Shown here one piece after another: positions 21,194 to 29,484 of a stretch of 64,000 nucleotides of DNA. This DNA is from Actinomadura madurae (GTDB lineage Bacteria > Actinomycetota > Actinomycetes > Streptosporangiales > Streptosporangiaceae). The translations under genes and the position numbers were made by a program. How positions within the stretch are numbered: the first letter of the stretch is position 1; every line of letters starts with the position of its first letter. Location of the stretch: positions 558,001-622,000 of the forward strand of contig NZ_FOVH01000003.1 in assembly GCF_900115095.1 (NCBI RefSeq), written 5' to 3'. The notes below the pieces were generated by a model. That model had not been told where the DNA came from and made no database searches. It was given only the letters and a program-made list of their open reading frames with translations.

Positions 21194-22834
21194 TCAGCGG
21201 CGGCCGATGGTGAGGACGGGGCCGGTGGTGTCGGCGAAGAAGTCCTCGCCCTTGTCGTCCACCACGACGAACGCCGGGAAGTCCTCCACCTCGATCTTCC
21301 AGACGGCCTCCATGCCGAGCTCCGGATACTCCAGGACCTCGACCTTCCTGATGCAGTCCTGGGCGAGCCGGGCGGCGGGGCCGCCGATGGACCCGAGGTA
21401 GAACCCGCCGTGCTCCCGGCACGCGTCGGTGACCTGCTTCGACCTGTTGCCCTTGGCCAGCATGACCAGCGAGCCCCCGGCGGCCTGGAACTGCTCGACG
21501 TAGGAGTCCATGCGCCCGGCCGTGGTCGGGCCGAACGAGCCCGACGCGTAGCCCTCCGGCGTCTTCGCCGGGCCCGCGTAGTAGACGGCGTGGTCGCGCA
21601 TGTACCGCGGCATCGGCTCGCCAGCGTCCAGCCGCTCCTTGATCTTGGCGTGCGCGATGTCGCGGGCGACGACCAGCGGGCCGGTCAGCGACAGCCGCGT
21701 CTTCACCGGGTACCTGGTCAGCTCCGCGCGGATCTCCGCCATCGGGCGGTTCAGATCGATCCGCACGACCTGGTCGTCCAGGTGCTCCTCGGTCGTCTCG
21801 GGCAGGTACTGCGCGGGGTCGGTCTCCAGCCGCTCCAGGAACACGCCCTCGGCGGTGATCTTGGCGAGGGCCTGCCGGTCGGCGCTGCACGACACCGCCA
21901 TCGCCACCGGGCAGGACGCGCCGTGCCGCGGCAGCCGGATCACCCGCACGTCGTGGCAGAAGTACTTGCCGCCGAACTGCGCGCCGATCCCGAGTCTCTG
22001 CGTCAGCTCGAACACCTGGAGCTCCAGCTCCAGGTCGCGGAAGCCGTGCCCGAGCGGCGAGCCCTCGGTGGGCATCGTGTCGAGGTAGTGCGCGGAGGCG
22101 TACTTGGCGGTCTTCAGCGCGTACTCGGCCGACGTCCCGCCGACGACGATCGCCAGGTGGTACGGCGGGCACGCGGCCGTGCCCAGCGAGCGGATCTTCT
22201 CCTCCAGGAAGGACATCATCCGCTTGGGGTTCAGGACGGCCTTGGTCTCCTGGTAGAGGAACGACTTGTTCGCGCTGCCGCCGCCCTTGGCCATGAACAG
22301 GAACTTGTAGGCGTCGCCGGGGGCCGCGTACAGCTCGATCTGCGCGGGCAGGTTGGAACCGGTGTTCTTCTCCTCCCACATGGTCACCGGCGCCATCTGC
22401 GAGTAGCGCAGGTTCAGCTTCGTGTAGGCGTCGTACACCCCGCGGGAGATGTGCTCCTCGTCGGCGCCGTCGGTGAGGACGTGCTGGCCCCGCTTGCCCA
22501 TCACGATCGCCGTCCCCGTGTCCTGGCACATCGGCAGCACGCCGCCGGACGCGATGCCCGCGTTCTTCAGCAGGTCGAGCGCGACGAAGCGGTCGTTCGG
22601 GGACGCCTCGGGGTCGTCCAGGATCCGGCGGAGCTGCGCCAGGTGCGCCGGGCGCAGCAGGTGCGCGACGTCGCGCATCGCGGTCTCGGTGAGCAGCCGC
22701 AGAGCCTCCGGCTCGACCTGCAGGAACGTCCGCCCGTTCGCGTCGAACGTGGAGATCCCGTCCGAGGTCAGCAGCCGGTAGTCGGTGTCGTCCGGGCCGA
22801 GCGGCAGCAGGTCGGTGTAGGAGAACTCAGGCAT
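21194..22834 (-). CDS. fumarate hydratase class I (iron-sulfur)
   Basis: 546 residues, full length for the homodimeric class I enzyme with fused alpha and beta parts. Cluster ligands are visible in [36 protein letters not shown] and [13 protein letters not shown]; the C-terminal beta domain carries [26 protein letters not shown] and [19 protein letters not shown]. It interconverts fumarate and malate and is oxygen-sensitive. I start at ATG 22834 ([12 protein letters not shown]); the frame is open to 22876 but that overlaps the preceding gene by 41 nt. With this start the EamA stop and this ATG are separated by one base, suggesting coupled translation. Confidence 0.94.
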   Translation of the reverse strand: MPEFSYTDLLPLGPDDTDYRLLTSDGISTFDANGRTFLQVEPEALRLLTETAMRDVAHLLRPAHLAQLRRILDDPEASPNDRFVALDLLKNAGIASGGVLPMCQDTGTAIVMGKRGQHVLTDGADEEHISRGVYDAYTKLNLRYSQMAPVTMWEEKNTGSNLPAQIELYAAPGDAYKFLFMAKGGGSANKSFLYQETKAVLNPKRMMSFLEEKIRSLGTAACPPYHLAIVVGGTSAEYALKTAKYASAHYLDTMPTEGSPLGHGFRDLELELQVFELTQRLGIGAQFGGKYFCHDVRVIRLPRHGASCPVAMAVSCSADRQALAKITAEGVFLERLETDPAQYLPETTEEHLDDQVVRIDLNRPMAEIRAELTRYPVKTRLSLTGPLVVARDIAHAKIKERLDAGEPMPRYMRDHAVYYAGPAKTPEGYASGSFGPTTAGRMDSYVEQFQAAGGSLVMLAKGNRSKQVTDACREHGGFYLGSIGGPAARLAQDCIRKVEVLEYPELGMEAVWKIEVEDFPAFVVVDDKGEDFFADTTGPVLTIGRR

Positions 22835-22835
22835 C

Positions 22836-23777
22836 TCAGGCAGATCCTCGCGCGATTCCGATGGGGGCCGCCTCACAGGTTACGGGCTCGGGAACCGCGG
22901 GTTCACGGGGGGCGACCCGGCTGCGCAGGCCGACCACGACGCCCGCCGCGACCAGCGCGGCGCCCGCCAGGTCGGCCGGTCCCGGCCGGTCGATGCCGAG
23001 CACGACCGTCGTGATCACCGCGCTGACCGGGATCAGGCCCGCGAACAGCCCGGCGCGGTCGGCGCCGAGCCGGCCGATCGCGTCGTACCAGAGCAGGAAC
23101 GCGATCGTGGTGACGACGGCCGACAGGTAGGCGAAGCCCGCGAGCTCGGCGGCGGTCGGGACGCGCAGCGCCGCCGTCCCGTCGGTGACGAGGCCGGCCG
23201 CCAGCAGCATCGGGGCGGCGAGCGCGGCGGAGTAGGCGGAGACCCGCAGCGGGCCGAGGCGCGGCAGCAGCGGGACGGCCAGCAGCGAGAAGCACACCTC
23301 GCCCGCGAGCGCGCCGAGCGAGAGCAGCAGCCCGCGGGCGCTGCCGCCGCCGAACCCGCTGGCCAGGCCGGCGCCGGCCGCCACCACGCACGCCGACACG
23401 ATGATCGCCGGCGCCGGGCGGCGGCCCTCCAGCAGCGGCCCGGCCAGCGCCAGCACGATCGGGACGGTCGCGATCACCGTGCCGATCGTGGCCGGGCTGG
23501 TGTCCGCGGTGGCCGCCACGATGCACACGTTGAACGCGACCAGGCCGGTCGCCGCCAGGGCCGCCAGCAGGAGCCAGTCCCGCGCGGACGGCCGGCGGGC
23601 CGGCCGCCCGGTGAACCGGGCCACGGCCAGCAGGACGAGCGCGGCGACGGCGTACCGGACCGCCTGACCGCCGAAGACGGGATAGCCGGAGATGGTCGCC
23701 GAGACGGCGGTCAGCGTGCCGACGAAGAACATCGCGGCGCCCGCGCCGACCGTGCCACGCCTGTGTGAGCTGTTCAT
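22836..23777 (-). CDS. EamA/DMT-family exporter
   Basis: 313 residues with about ten hydrophobic helices in two EamA halves (for example [109 protein letters not shown]). These transporters export metabolites or amino acids; the substrate is unknown. I start at MNSSHRRG (23777): the earlier ATG at 23807 lies inside an inverted repeat that looks like an operator. It is divergent from a MocR-type regulator, the usual arrangement for a regulator and its target, and is followed by the class I fumarase one base later. Confidence 0.87.
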   Translation of the reverse strand: MNSSHRRGTVGAGAAMFFVGTLTAVSATISGYPVFGGQAVRYAVAALVLLAVARFTGRPARRPSARDWLLLAALAATGLVAFNVCIVAATADTSPATIGTVIATVPIVLALAGPLLEGRRPAPAIIVSACVVAAGAGLASGFGGGSARGLLLSLGALAGEVCFSLLAVPLLPRLGPLRVSAYSAALAAPMLLAAGLVTDGTAALRVPTAAELAGFAYLSAVVTTIAFLLWYDAIGRLGADRAGLFAGLIPVSAVITTVVLGIDRPGPADLAGAALVAAGVVVGLRSRVAPREPAVPEPVTCEAAPIGIARGSA

Positions 23778-23798
23778 GAACGGAACGCTAGAAGCCGC

Positions 23799-23820
23799 TT
23801 GGTACATGACACAGTGCCAA
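23799..23820. promoter_or_regulatory. candidate MocR operator
   Basis: TTGGTAC-N8-GTGCCAA, a 7-bp inverted repeat with one mismatch, sits between the divergent EamA and MocR genes. A related half-site, GTGGACCAT, follows at about 23836. MocR proteins often bind repeated half-sites of the TGGWCC type, so this is a plausible site. Confidence 0.45.
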
Positions 23821-23848
23821 TCGATACGCTGAATCGTGGACCATTAGG

Positions 23849-25315
23849 GTGCCCGTGACGTCCGGGCTCCCCACTGACGCTGAGTGTCATGTGACCGACC
23901 TTCATCTTCCCCTCGACCGGTCCGCCGGCCGGCTGGCGGCGCAGATCGCGGCCGGCTTCCGCGCGGCAGTGCGGTCCGGCCGGCTGACCGCCGGGACACG
24001 GCTGCCGTCCAGCCGCGACCTGGCGCGCGACCTGGACGTGTCCCGCGGCGTTGTCGTCACCGCCTACGAGCAGCTCACCGCCGAGGGCTTCCTGATCGCC
24101 CGGCGCGGCGACGGAACCCGGATCGCGCCGCTGGCGCGTCCCGACGACGAGGCCCTGCCGCCGGACCGGCCGCCCGCCCCCTCACCGCACGGCGAGCCCC
24201 CGCCCGGCCCGCAGGTGCGGTACGACCTGTGGCCGAGCCAGCCCGACCTGTCGGCCTTCCCCCGCGAGCGCTGGATCGCCGCCGCCCGCGCGGCGCTGCG
24301 CACCCTGCCGCACGACGCCCTCACCTACCCCGACCCCGCGGGCGTCCCCGCACTGCGCGCCGAGCTGGCGTCCTACCTCGGCCGGGTGCGCGCCGCGCAC
24401 GCCGACGCCGGCCGGGTCGTGATCATGAACGGGGTGGCGCACGGGCTGTCCGCCATGATCGCGCTGCTGCGCGCCGACGGGCACACCGTGCTCGCCGTCG
24501 AGGACCCCACCAGCGACCGGCAGCTGCCGATGCTGGCGGCGGCCGGGATCGGCGTCGTCCGCGTCCCCGTGGACGGCGAGGGCCTGGACGTCGCCGCGCT
24601 CGCCGCCTCCGGCGCGCGGGCCGTCCTGGTCACCCCCGCGCACCAGTACCCGACCGGCGTCGTGCTGTCGGCGGCCCGCCGCGCCGAGCTGATCGCCTGG
24701 GCGCGCGGCGTGGACGGCCTGATCCTGGAGGACGACTACGACGCCGAGTTCCGCTACGACCGCGATCCCGTCGGCTGCCTGCAGGGCGTCGACCCCGACC
24801 GGGTCGTCCTCCTCGGCTCGGTCAGCAAGTCCCTGGCGCCCGCGCTCCGGCTCGGCTGGGCCGTCGCGGCGCCGTCCGTCGCCGGGCGGCTGCGGGACCA
24901 CCGCGTGCACACCGACCTCGGGGCGCCCGTCCTGGAGCAGCACGCGCTGATCGAGTTCCTCGCCGGCGGCGGCTACGACCGGCATCTGCGCACCGTGCGG
25001 CGCCGGTACCGGGCCCGGCGCGACGCCCTCGCCGGGGCACTGCGCGAACATCTTCCCGGCGCGATGGTTCGCGGCGTGTCAGCGGGCATCCACCTCTATG
25101 TGGAACTCCCGGACGGATGCGACGAGGACGAGATCGTGGCGCGCGCCGCGGACCTCGGGGTCGCGGTCGCGGGGGGCCGGCCCATGTGGTCGCCCGAGCG
25201 CGCGGCCGGCGCGCCGCCCGCGCTCGTCCTCGGCTACGCCCGGCTCTCCGAGCCTCGCCTGGTCAAGGCGGCGCAACTGCTGGGTCAAGCGGTTACGCAC
25301 GGTGCCGGGGGGTAG
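23849..25315 (+). CDS. MocR/PdxR-type transcriptional regulator
   Basis: 488 residues. Residues 15-90 are a GntR winged helix (GRLAAQIAAGFRAAVRSGRLTAGTRLPSSRDLARDLDVSRGVVVTAYEQLTAEGFL); residues 120-485 are a fold-type I aminotransferase-like domain that binds pyridoxal phosphate, with the Schiff-base lysine in GSVSKSLAPALRLGW and DDYDAEFRYDRDPVG upstream. MocR proteins sense PLP-linked ligands and regulate vitamin B6, GABA or transport genes. The divergent EamA exporter is the likely target. Start is uncertain between GTG 23849 and an in-frame GTG at 23891 (VTDLHLPLDRS); the latter is nearer the domain boundary. Confidence 0.9.
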   Translation: MPVTSGLPTDAECHVTDLHLPLDRSAGRLAAQIAAGFRAAVRSGRLTAGTRLPSSRDLARDLDVSRGVVVTAYEQLTAEGFLIARRGDGTRIAPLARPDDEALPPDRPPAPSPHGEPPPGPQVRYDLWPSQPDLSAFPRERWIAAARAALRTLPHDALTYPDPAGVPALRAELASYLGRVRAAHADAGRVVIMNGVAHGLSAMIALLRADGHTVLAVEDPTSDRQLPMLAAAGIGVVRVPVDGEGLDVAALAASGARAVLVTPAHQYPTGVVLSAARRAELIAWARGVDGLILEDDYDAEFRYDRDPVGCLQGVDPDRVVLLGSVSKSLAPALRLGWAVAAPSVAGRLRDHRVHTDLGAPVLEQHALIEFLAGGGYDRHLRTVRRRYRARRDALAGALREHLPGAMVRGVSAGIHLYVELPDGCDEDEIVARAADLGVAVAGGRPMWSPERAAGAPPALVLGYARLSEPRLVKAAQLLGQAVTHGAGG

Positions 25316-25344
25316 GACCAGCATCCCTGGTGTAGGAGGTATGG

Positions 25345-25575
25345 ATGAGTCTGGAAGAGGCCGCGCGGCAGCTGAAGATGGCGGGCCACGACGCGCAGGT
25401 GGCCTTCGACTGTGTGGGCCTGGGCGACCTCGAACGGGCACAGGAGCACGCCGTGACCCTGCGGGCGGCGGCCGACGCCGCCGAGGTGGCGCTCAGCCGC
25501 GCCCTGCAGGACATGAGCCCCGAACAGGCCCAGGCCGAAGGCGAACGGGCTCTCCAGGCCCTGGAAGACGCGTGA
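25345..25575 (+). CDS. small helical protein of unknown function
   Basis: 76 residues with a strong AGGAGG 5 nt upstream of the ATG. The sequence (MSLEEAARQLKMAGHDAQVAFDCVGLGDLERAQEHAVTLRAAADAAEVAL) is predicted entirely helical, acidic, with one Cys. No family recognised. It follows the MocR gene by 29 nt in the same direction and may be co-transcribed. The good ribosome site and typical codon use support it being real. Confidence 0.7.
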   Translation: MSLEEAARQLKMAGHDAQVAFDCVGLGDLERAQEHAVTLRAAADAAEVALSRALQDMSPEQAQAEGERALQALEDA

Positions 25576-25593
25576 TCCTGTAGGGGGTGGCGG

Positions 25594-25616
25594 GCCCGGT
25601 GGTCAGGCCACCGGGC
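25594..25616. terminator. hairpin overlapping the MFS stop codon
   Basis: GCCCGGTGG-TCAGG-CCACCGGGC, a perfect 9-bp stem. The loop contains the MFS stop codon, so the downstream arm is coding sequence for that gene while the structure also serves the convergent small gene. Confidence 0.55.
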
Positions 25617-26832
25617 GTTCCATGGCGGGGGCGTCCGGCCGGGCGCCCCTGACCGGTTCCGGGTCGAAGCCCTTGGCCGTGACGAAGACGACCAGGATCA
25701 GCGCGGACGGGACGATGAACGCCAGCCGCAGGCCGTGGTCGGCGCTGAGCGGGGCTATCGCGCCGACCACGGCGGCACCGAGGACGAACCCCACGTAGTT
25801 GAAGATGTTCACCCGGGCCACGGCGACGCCGAGGCCGGTCGGGTCGACCCGCCCGGCGGCGGAGAACGACACCGGGGCGATCACGCTGAGGCCGAGGCCG
25901 GCGAGCGCGAACGCGGCGATCGCGAAGGCCGCGTTCGGCGCCACCACCACCCCGAACATGCCGACGATGCCGACCAGCCCGCCGATCCGGACCACCCGGA
26001 CGGCGCCCGAGCGGCGGACGGCGAGGTCGGCGACGGCCCGGCTGACCACCATCGTGACCTGGTAGGCGACGTAGCCGAGCGGCGCGACCCAGTCGCTAGC
26101 CGACAACTCGTCGTCCAGGTACTTGGCGCCGTAGCTGGAGATCGCCGAGTCCGCGAGGTAGGCGACGGCCATCGCGGCGCCCACCACCAGGATCGGACGC
26201 CACGGGACGCGGCGCCCGGCGGCCTTCAGCTCCGCGGCGGTCGGCCCGTCCCCCTCCTCGGCGCGGCGGTAGAGGCGGGAACCGGTGGCGAGCGCGGCGG
26301 CGACGCCCACGGCTGCGGCGATCGCGAAGCCGGTGAACAGCGACAGGTCGAGCTTGTTGGTGAGGGACGCCCACAGCCCCCCGAGGATCCCCGCGACGCT
26401 CCACACCGCGTAGAAGCCGGTGATCAGGCTGACCCCGTACCGGCGCTCGACCGCGATCGCCTGCGCGTTCATCGACGCGTCGACCGCCCCGACGAACAGC
26501 CCGAACGCGGCGACCGCGACGTAGAGCGCGACGTCGTTGTCGCCGGTGAGGCCGATGAGCGCGATCGTCACGGCGACGGCGGGCTGGGACGCCCGCAGCA
26601 CCGGGCCGCTGCCGAACCGCTGGAACAGGGCCCCGGACGCGACGCTGCCCACCCCCGCGATGAGCGGCACCATCAGCAGCACCAGCGACAGCGTGGCGTC
26701 GCTCAGGTGGTGCGCCTTCTGCATCTGCGGGACCTGCGTCACCAGGGAGGCGAAGCAGAGCCCCTGGACGGCGAACGCCGTGTAGGCGGCGAACCGCGCC
26801 TGGCGGTCCCGCGCGGTGGTGCCCTGGCTCAT
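25603..26832 (-). CDS. MFS transporter
   Basis: 409 residues with twelve hydrophobic segments in two halves and a central charged loop (RLYRRAEEGDGPTAAELKAAGRRVPWRP). The first helix region FAAYTAFAVQGLCFASLVTQVPQMQKAHHLSDATLSLVLLMVPLIAGVGS and FGLFVGAVDASMNAQAIAVERRYG resemble the fucose-permease/YbjJ-like branch of the superfamily. Substrate unknown. The promoter is clear (26880-26909) and is preceded by three 41-bp repeats that reach back to the ABC permease stop codon. Confidence 0.87.
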   Translation of the reverse strand: MSQGTTARDRQARFAAYTAFAVQGLCFASLVTQVPQMQKAHHLSDATLSLVLLMVPLIAGVGSVASGALFQRFGSGPVLRASQPAVAVTIALIGLTGDNDVALYVAVAAFGLFVGAVDASMNAQAIAVERRYGVSLITGFYAVWSVAGILGGLWASLTNKLDLSLFTGFAIAAAVGVAAALATGSRLYRRAEEGDGPTAAELKAAGRRVPWRPILVVGAAMAVAYLADSAISSYGAKYLDDELSASDWVAPLGYVAYQVTMVVSRAVADLAVRRSGAVRVVRIGGLVGIVGMFGVVVAPNAAFAIAAFALAGLGLSVIAPVSFSAAGRVDPTGLGVAVARVNIFNYVGFVLGAAVVGAIAPLSADHGLRLAFIVPSALILVVFVTAKGFDPEPVRGARPDAPAMERPVA

Positions 26833-26879
26833 GCGGCCCCGACCTCTCTGACCTGCGCAACGTGAGAAAGATTCGCGTC

Positions 26880-26909
26880 AGCGTAGGGACAGGTTACTCA
26901 CCAGGTCAA
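26880..26909 (-). promoter_or_regulatory. promoter of the MFS gene
   Basis: On the reverse strand TTGACC (26909-26904), an 18-nt spacer and TACGCT (26885-26880), 48 nt before the ATG. The -35 box overlaps the first bases of the adjoining tandem repeat. Confidence 0.6.
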
Positions 26910-27040
26910 TGCCGGGGGTCTGGGGGTTGCCCTCCGGAATGACGCGTCAATGCCGGGGGTCTGGGGGTTGCCCTCCGGAATGACGCGTCAATGCCGGGGG
27001 TCTGGGAGTTGCCCCCCAGAATGACGCGTCAATGCCGGGT
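26906..27040. repeat. 41-bp tandem repeat array, 3.3 copies
   Basis: Units 26906-26946 and 26947-26987 are identical; 26988-27028 differs at a few bases; a partial unit ends at the ABC permease stop codon. Each unit holds a hairpin (TCTGGGGG paired with CCCTCCGGA), and the third copy changes both arms so that two wobble pairs become Watson-Crick pairs. Unit junctions create the perfect palindrome TGACGCGTCA at 26940-26949, 26981-26990 and 27022-27031, spaced 41 bp, close to four helical turns. Confidence 0.9.
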
Positions 27041-27837
27041 CAGTCGATCAGGCGGTCGCGCATGCCGCGGACGGCGATCAGCCACATCAGCCCGGCGAAC
27101 ACCACCAGCGCGGCCAGGTGCCCGAGGTCGGCCAGCGGGTGCAGCCCGAACACGGCGTCCCGCACCAGCTCCACGCAGTGGTAGAGCGGGTTGAAGTAGG
27201 AGACCTTCTGCGCCCACCCCGGCAGCGCCTCGATCGGGAAGAACGTCCCGGCGATCAGGAACAGCGGCGTCACCACACCGGTGATCACGTAGTCGAACGA
27301 GTTGATCGACGGCACCACCGAGGACGTCCACATGCCGAACAGCCCGAAACCGAGCGCGGTGAAGAACGTCACGATCGGCACCAGCAGCATCCCGGGCGAG
27401 GGATCCAGGCCGAAGAACAACGCCACGACGATCGGCGTGCACGAGTACACCGCCGATTTCGCCGCGATCCACAGCGCCTCGGCGGTCACCAGCTCGTGGA
27501 CGTCCACCGGCGCCGCCAGCATCCCGTCGTAGGTGTGCTGGAACACGCGCCTGATGTAGCCGTTGAACATGCCCGGGAAGACCGAGGTGAACAGCGCGGC
27601 CGTCCCGACGACGCCCGTCGCGACGAAGTCGAGGTACCGGTAGTCGCCGATCACCGCGACCATCGAGCCGAACCCGTAGCCGAAGGCCAGCAGGAAGAAC
27701 GTCGGCTCGACCATCGAGGCGAACGACTGCGACTTCCAGTACCGCTTGTAGAGGGCCAGCTCGTGCCGCCAGATGCCCCGCACCGGCGCCATCTCGAACC
27801 GCCGCAGCCGCGGCGCCCGCTCAACGTCAACACTCAC
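27040..27837 (-). CDS. ABC-2 type exporter permease
   Basis: 265 residues, six membrane helices, ABC-2 (DrrB/NodJ-like) fold: KRYWKSQSFASMVEPTFFLLAFGYGFGS, DFVATGVVGTAALFTSVFPG, the conserved SINSFDYVITGVVTPLFLIAGTFFPIEALPGWAQKVSYFNPLYHCVELVRD, and a last helix before the C-terminus. It forms the membrane channel for the ATPase encoded immediately upstream, with a 4-nt GTGA overlap. Such pairs export lipids, polysaccharides or antibiotics; the substrate is not readable from the sequence. Confidence 0.92.
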   Translation of the reverse strand: MSVDVERAPRLRRFEMAPVRGIWRHELALYKRYWKSQSFASMVEPTFFLLAFGYGFGSMVAVIGDYRYLDFVATGVVGTAALFTSVFPGMFNGYIRRVFQHTYDGMLAAPVDVHELVTAEALWIAAKSAVYSCTPIVVALFFGLDPSPGMLLVPIVTFFTALGFGLFGMWTSSVVPSINSFDYVITGVVTPLFLIAGTFFPIEALPGWAQKVSYFNPLYHCVELVRDAVFGLHPLADLGHLAALVVFAGLMWLIAVRGMRDRLID

Positions 27838-28787
27838 TCGACGCGCTCCCCCGTCAAAACCACGAACACGTCCTCAAGGTTGGCGGCCCGGCGGACGCCG
27901 TCCGGGCCCAGGTCGTCCTCCAGCGAGGGCGAAATCGTCTCCGCCTTCAGCACCGACACCGAGGGGCCGGTGCGGCGCGTCGGCAGCCCCGCGGCCTGGG
28001 CGAGCCGCTCCACCTCCGTCAGCCGATCAGGCGGCCCGTAGTGCTCGACGACCCGTTCGCCCGCGTACTCGGCGACCAGGTCCGAGGGGGAGCCCCGCGC
28101 GATGACCCGGCCGTGCGACATGAGCGCGCACTCGTCCGCCAGGCGCTCGGCCTCCTCGATGTAGTGCGTCGACATCAGCACGGTGGTGCCGCCGGCGCGC
28201 AACCCGTCGATCAGCCCCCACAGCTCCGCCCGCACCTGCGGGTCCAGACCAACGGTCGGCTCGTCCAGCAGCACGAGCGCGGGACGGTGCACCAGCCCGC
28301 GGGCGATCAGTAGCCGGCGACGCATACCGCCGGACAGGTCGTCCACCTTGGTCAGCTGCCGCTCGGTCAGGTGCGCCAGCTCCAGCGCGTCGTCGACCGC
28401 CTGGCGGCGCGCCGCCCGAGGCACCCGGTACAGGTGCGCGAACACCTCCAGGTTCTCCCGGGCGGTCAGCTCCTCGTCGAGGTTGTCCTGCTGCGGGACG
28501 ACGCCCATCGCCGCCCGCGCGCGCTTGGACTCGCGCGGGACGCTGAAGCCGAGCACGTGGATGCTGCCCTCGGTGGCGATCGCCTGCGCGGTCAGCATCT
28601 TCATGGTCGTCGACTTGCCCGCGCCGTTCGGGCCCAGCAACCCCAGGCAGACGCCCGCCGGGACTTCGAGATCGAGCCCGTCGACGGCGGTGAAGTCACC
28701 GAACCGCTTCACCACACCGCGGAGACTGATCGCCGCCGTGCCGGCCCCCTCGCGGGCGTCGGCGAGCTGGGCACGTTGCAGGGTCAT
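27834..28787 (-). CDS. ABC exporter ATP-binding protein (DrrA-like)
   Basis: 317 residues from ATG 28787, with GAGG 5 nt upstream (a TTG at 28817 is a weaker option). Walker A GLLGPNGAGKSTTMKML, Q-loop GVVPQQDNLDEELTARENL, signature DDLSGGMRRRLLIARGL, Walker B LVLLDEPTVGLDPQ and H-loop MSTHYIEEAERLAD are all intact. The C-terminal 80 residues (VVEHYGPPDRLTEVERLAQAAGLPTRRTGPSVSVLKAE, then AANLEDVFVVLTGERVE) match the DrrA-type regulatory tail. It powers the downstream permease. Divergent from the DUF1707 gene. Confidence 0.93.
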   Translation of the reverse strand: MTLQRAQLADAREGAGTAAISLRGVVKRFGDFTAVDGLDLEVPAGVCLGLLGPNGAGKSTTMKMLTAQAIATEGSIHVLGFSVPRESKRARAAMGVVPQQDNLDEELTARENLEVFAHLYRVPRAARRQAVDDALELAHLTERQLTKVDDLSGGMRRRLLIARGLVHRPALVLLDEPTVGLDPQVRAELWGLIDGLRAGGTTVLMSTHYIEEAERLADECALMSHGRVIARGSPSDLVAEYAGERVVEHYGPPDRLTEVERLAQAAGLPTRRTGPSVSVLKAETISPSLEDDLGPDGVRRAANLEDVFVVLTGERVE

Positions 28788-28832
28788 ACACCTCACACTA
28801 GGGAGGGGGCGGGACAAAACCCCACTTGTTTT

Positions 28833-28865
28833 CCTCCGGCCGGGTTCCGGCCGGAGGTTAACCTC
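28833..28865. promoter_or_regulatory. hairpin plus palindrome in divergent promoter
   Basis: CCTCCGGCCGG-GTT-CCGGCCGGAGG is a perfect 11-bp hairpin (28833-28857), overlapped by the 12-bp palindrome GAGGTTAACCTC (28854-28865). TAACCT within it (28859-28864) can be the -10 box of a leaderless DUF1707 mRNA starting at 28871. Likely a binding or folding site controlling both genes. Confidence 0.45.
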
Positions 28866-28870
28866 TACCT

Positions 28871-29482
28871 GTGGACGTCCCCCATCGCCCGGCCGCCGAG
28901 AAGGTCACCCGCGTGCGCGACCTGCGCGCGTCCGATGCCGACCGGGAACGCGTCGTCGCCGTCCTGGGCGAGGCCCTCGCGGACGGGCGGCTCACCATGG
29001 AGGAGCACTCCGAGCGCACCTCCCGCGCGTACGCCGCCCGCACGCTGGGCGAGCTGACCGGCCTCACCGGCGACCTCAGCCCCGAGGAGGCGCAGCCGAT
29101 CCTCGTCGACGACCGGCCGGTGTCGGTCTTCTTCGGCCGCACCCGCCGGGAGGGGCGCTGGGTCGTCCCGGTCAAGCTCCCGCTCCTCGCCCTGTTCGGG
29201 ACGGTCGAGCTGGACCTGCGCGAGGCCGTCCTGCAGCGCCGCCACATCGTGCTCGACTCCATGGTGCTCGGCGGCCGGATCCGGCTGCTCGTCCCCGAGG
29301 GCGTCCGCGTGGACGTCACCGGCCGCACCGTCCTCACCACCCGCGACCTGCGCGCCCGGCCCGCGTCCGAGGGGCCGACGATCGAGGTGGCCGGCACGAT
29401 GATCTTCGGGTCGGTGCGGGCGCGGGCGCCGAAGCTCCCGCTGCGCACCCGCGTCCGCAACCGCCTCACGCGCGGCCGGTAG
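28871..29482 (+). CDS. DUF1707 domain protein
   Basis: 203 residues, GTG start without a Shine-Dalgarno. Residues 15-70 are DUF1707 (RVRDLRASDADRERVVAVLGEALADGRLTMEEHSERTSRAYAARTLGELTGLTGDL), a short helical module of actinobacteria. Residues 85-190 form a beta-rich domain like the cell-wall-active YvqF/LiaF C-terminal fold (FGRTRREGRWVVPVKLPLLALFGTVELDLREAVLQRRHIVLDSMVLGGRIRLLVPEGVRVDV). It lacks a membrane helix. LiaF-type domains are linked to cell-envelope stress sensing; here the role is unknown. Its stop codon almost touches that of the convergent glpX. Confidence 0.85.
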   Translation: MDVPHRPAAEKVTRVRDLRASDADRERVVAVLGEALADGRLTMEEHSERTSRAYAARTLGELTGLTGDLSPEEAQPILVDDRPVSVFFGRTRREGRWVVPVKLPLLALFGTVELDLREAVLQRRHIVLDSMVLGGRIRLLVPEGVRVDVTGRTVLTTRDLRARPASEGPTIEVAGTMIFGSVRARAPKLPLRTRVRNRLTRGR

Positions 29483-29484
29483 CC

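Noticed and set aside
26906..27040. CRISPR array
   Set aside because: The 41-bp units are directly adjacent with no spacers, and no cas genes are present.
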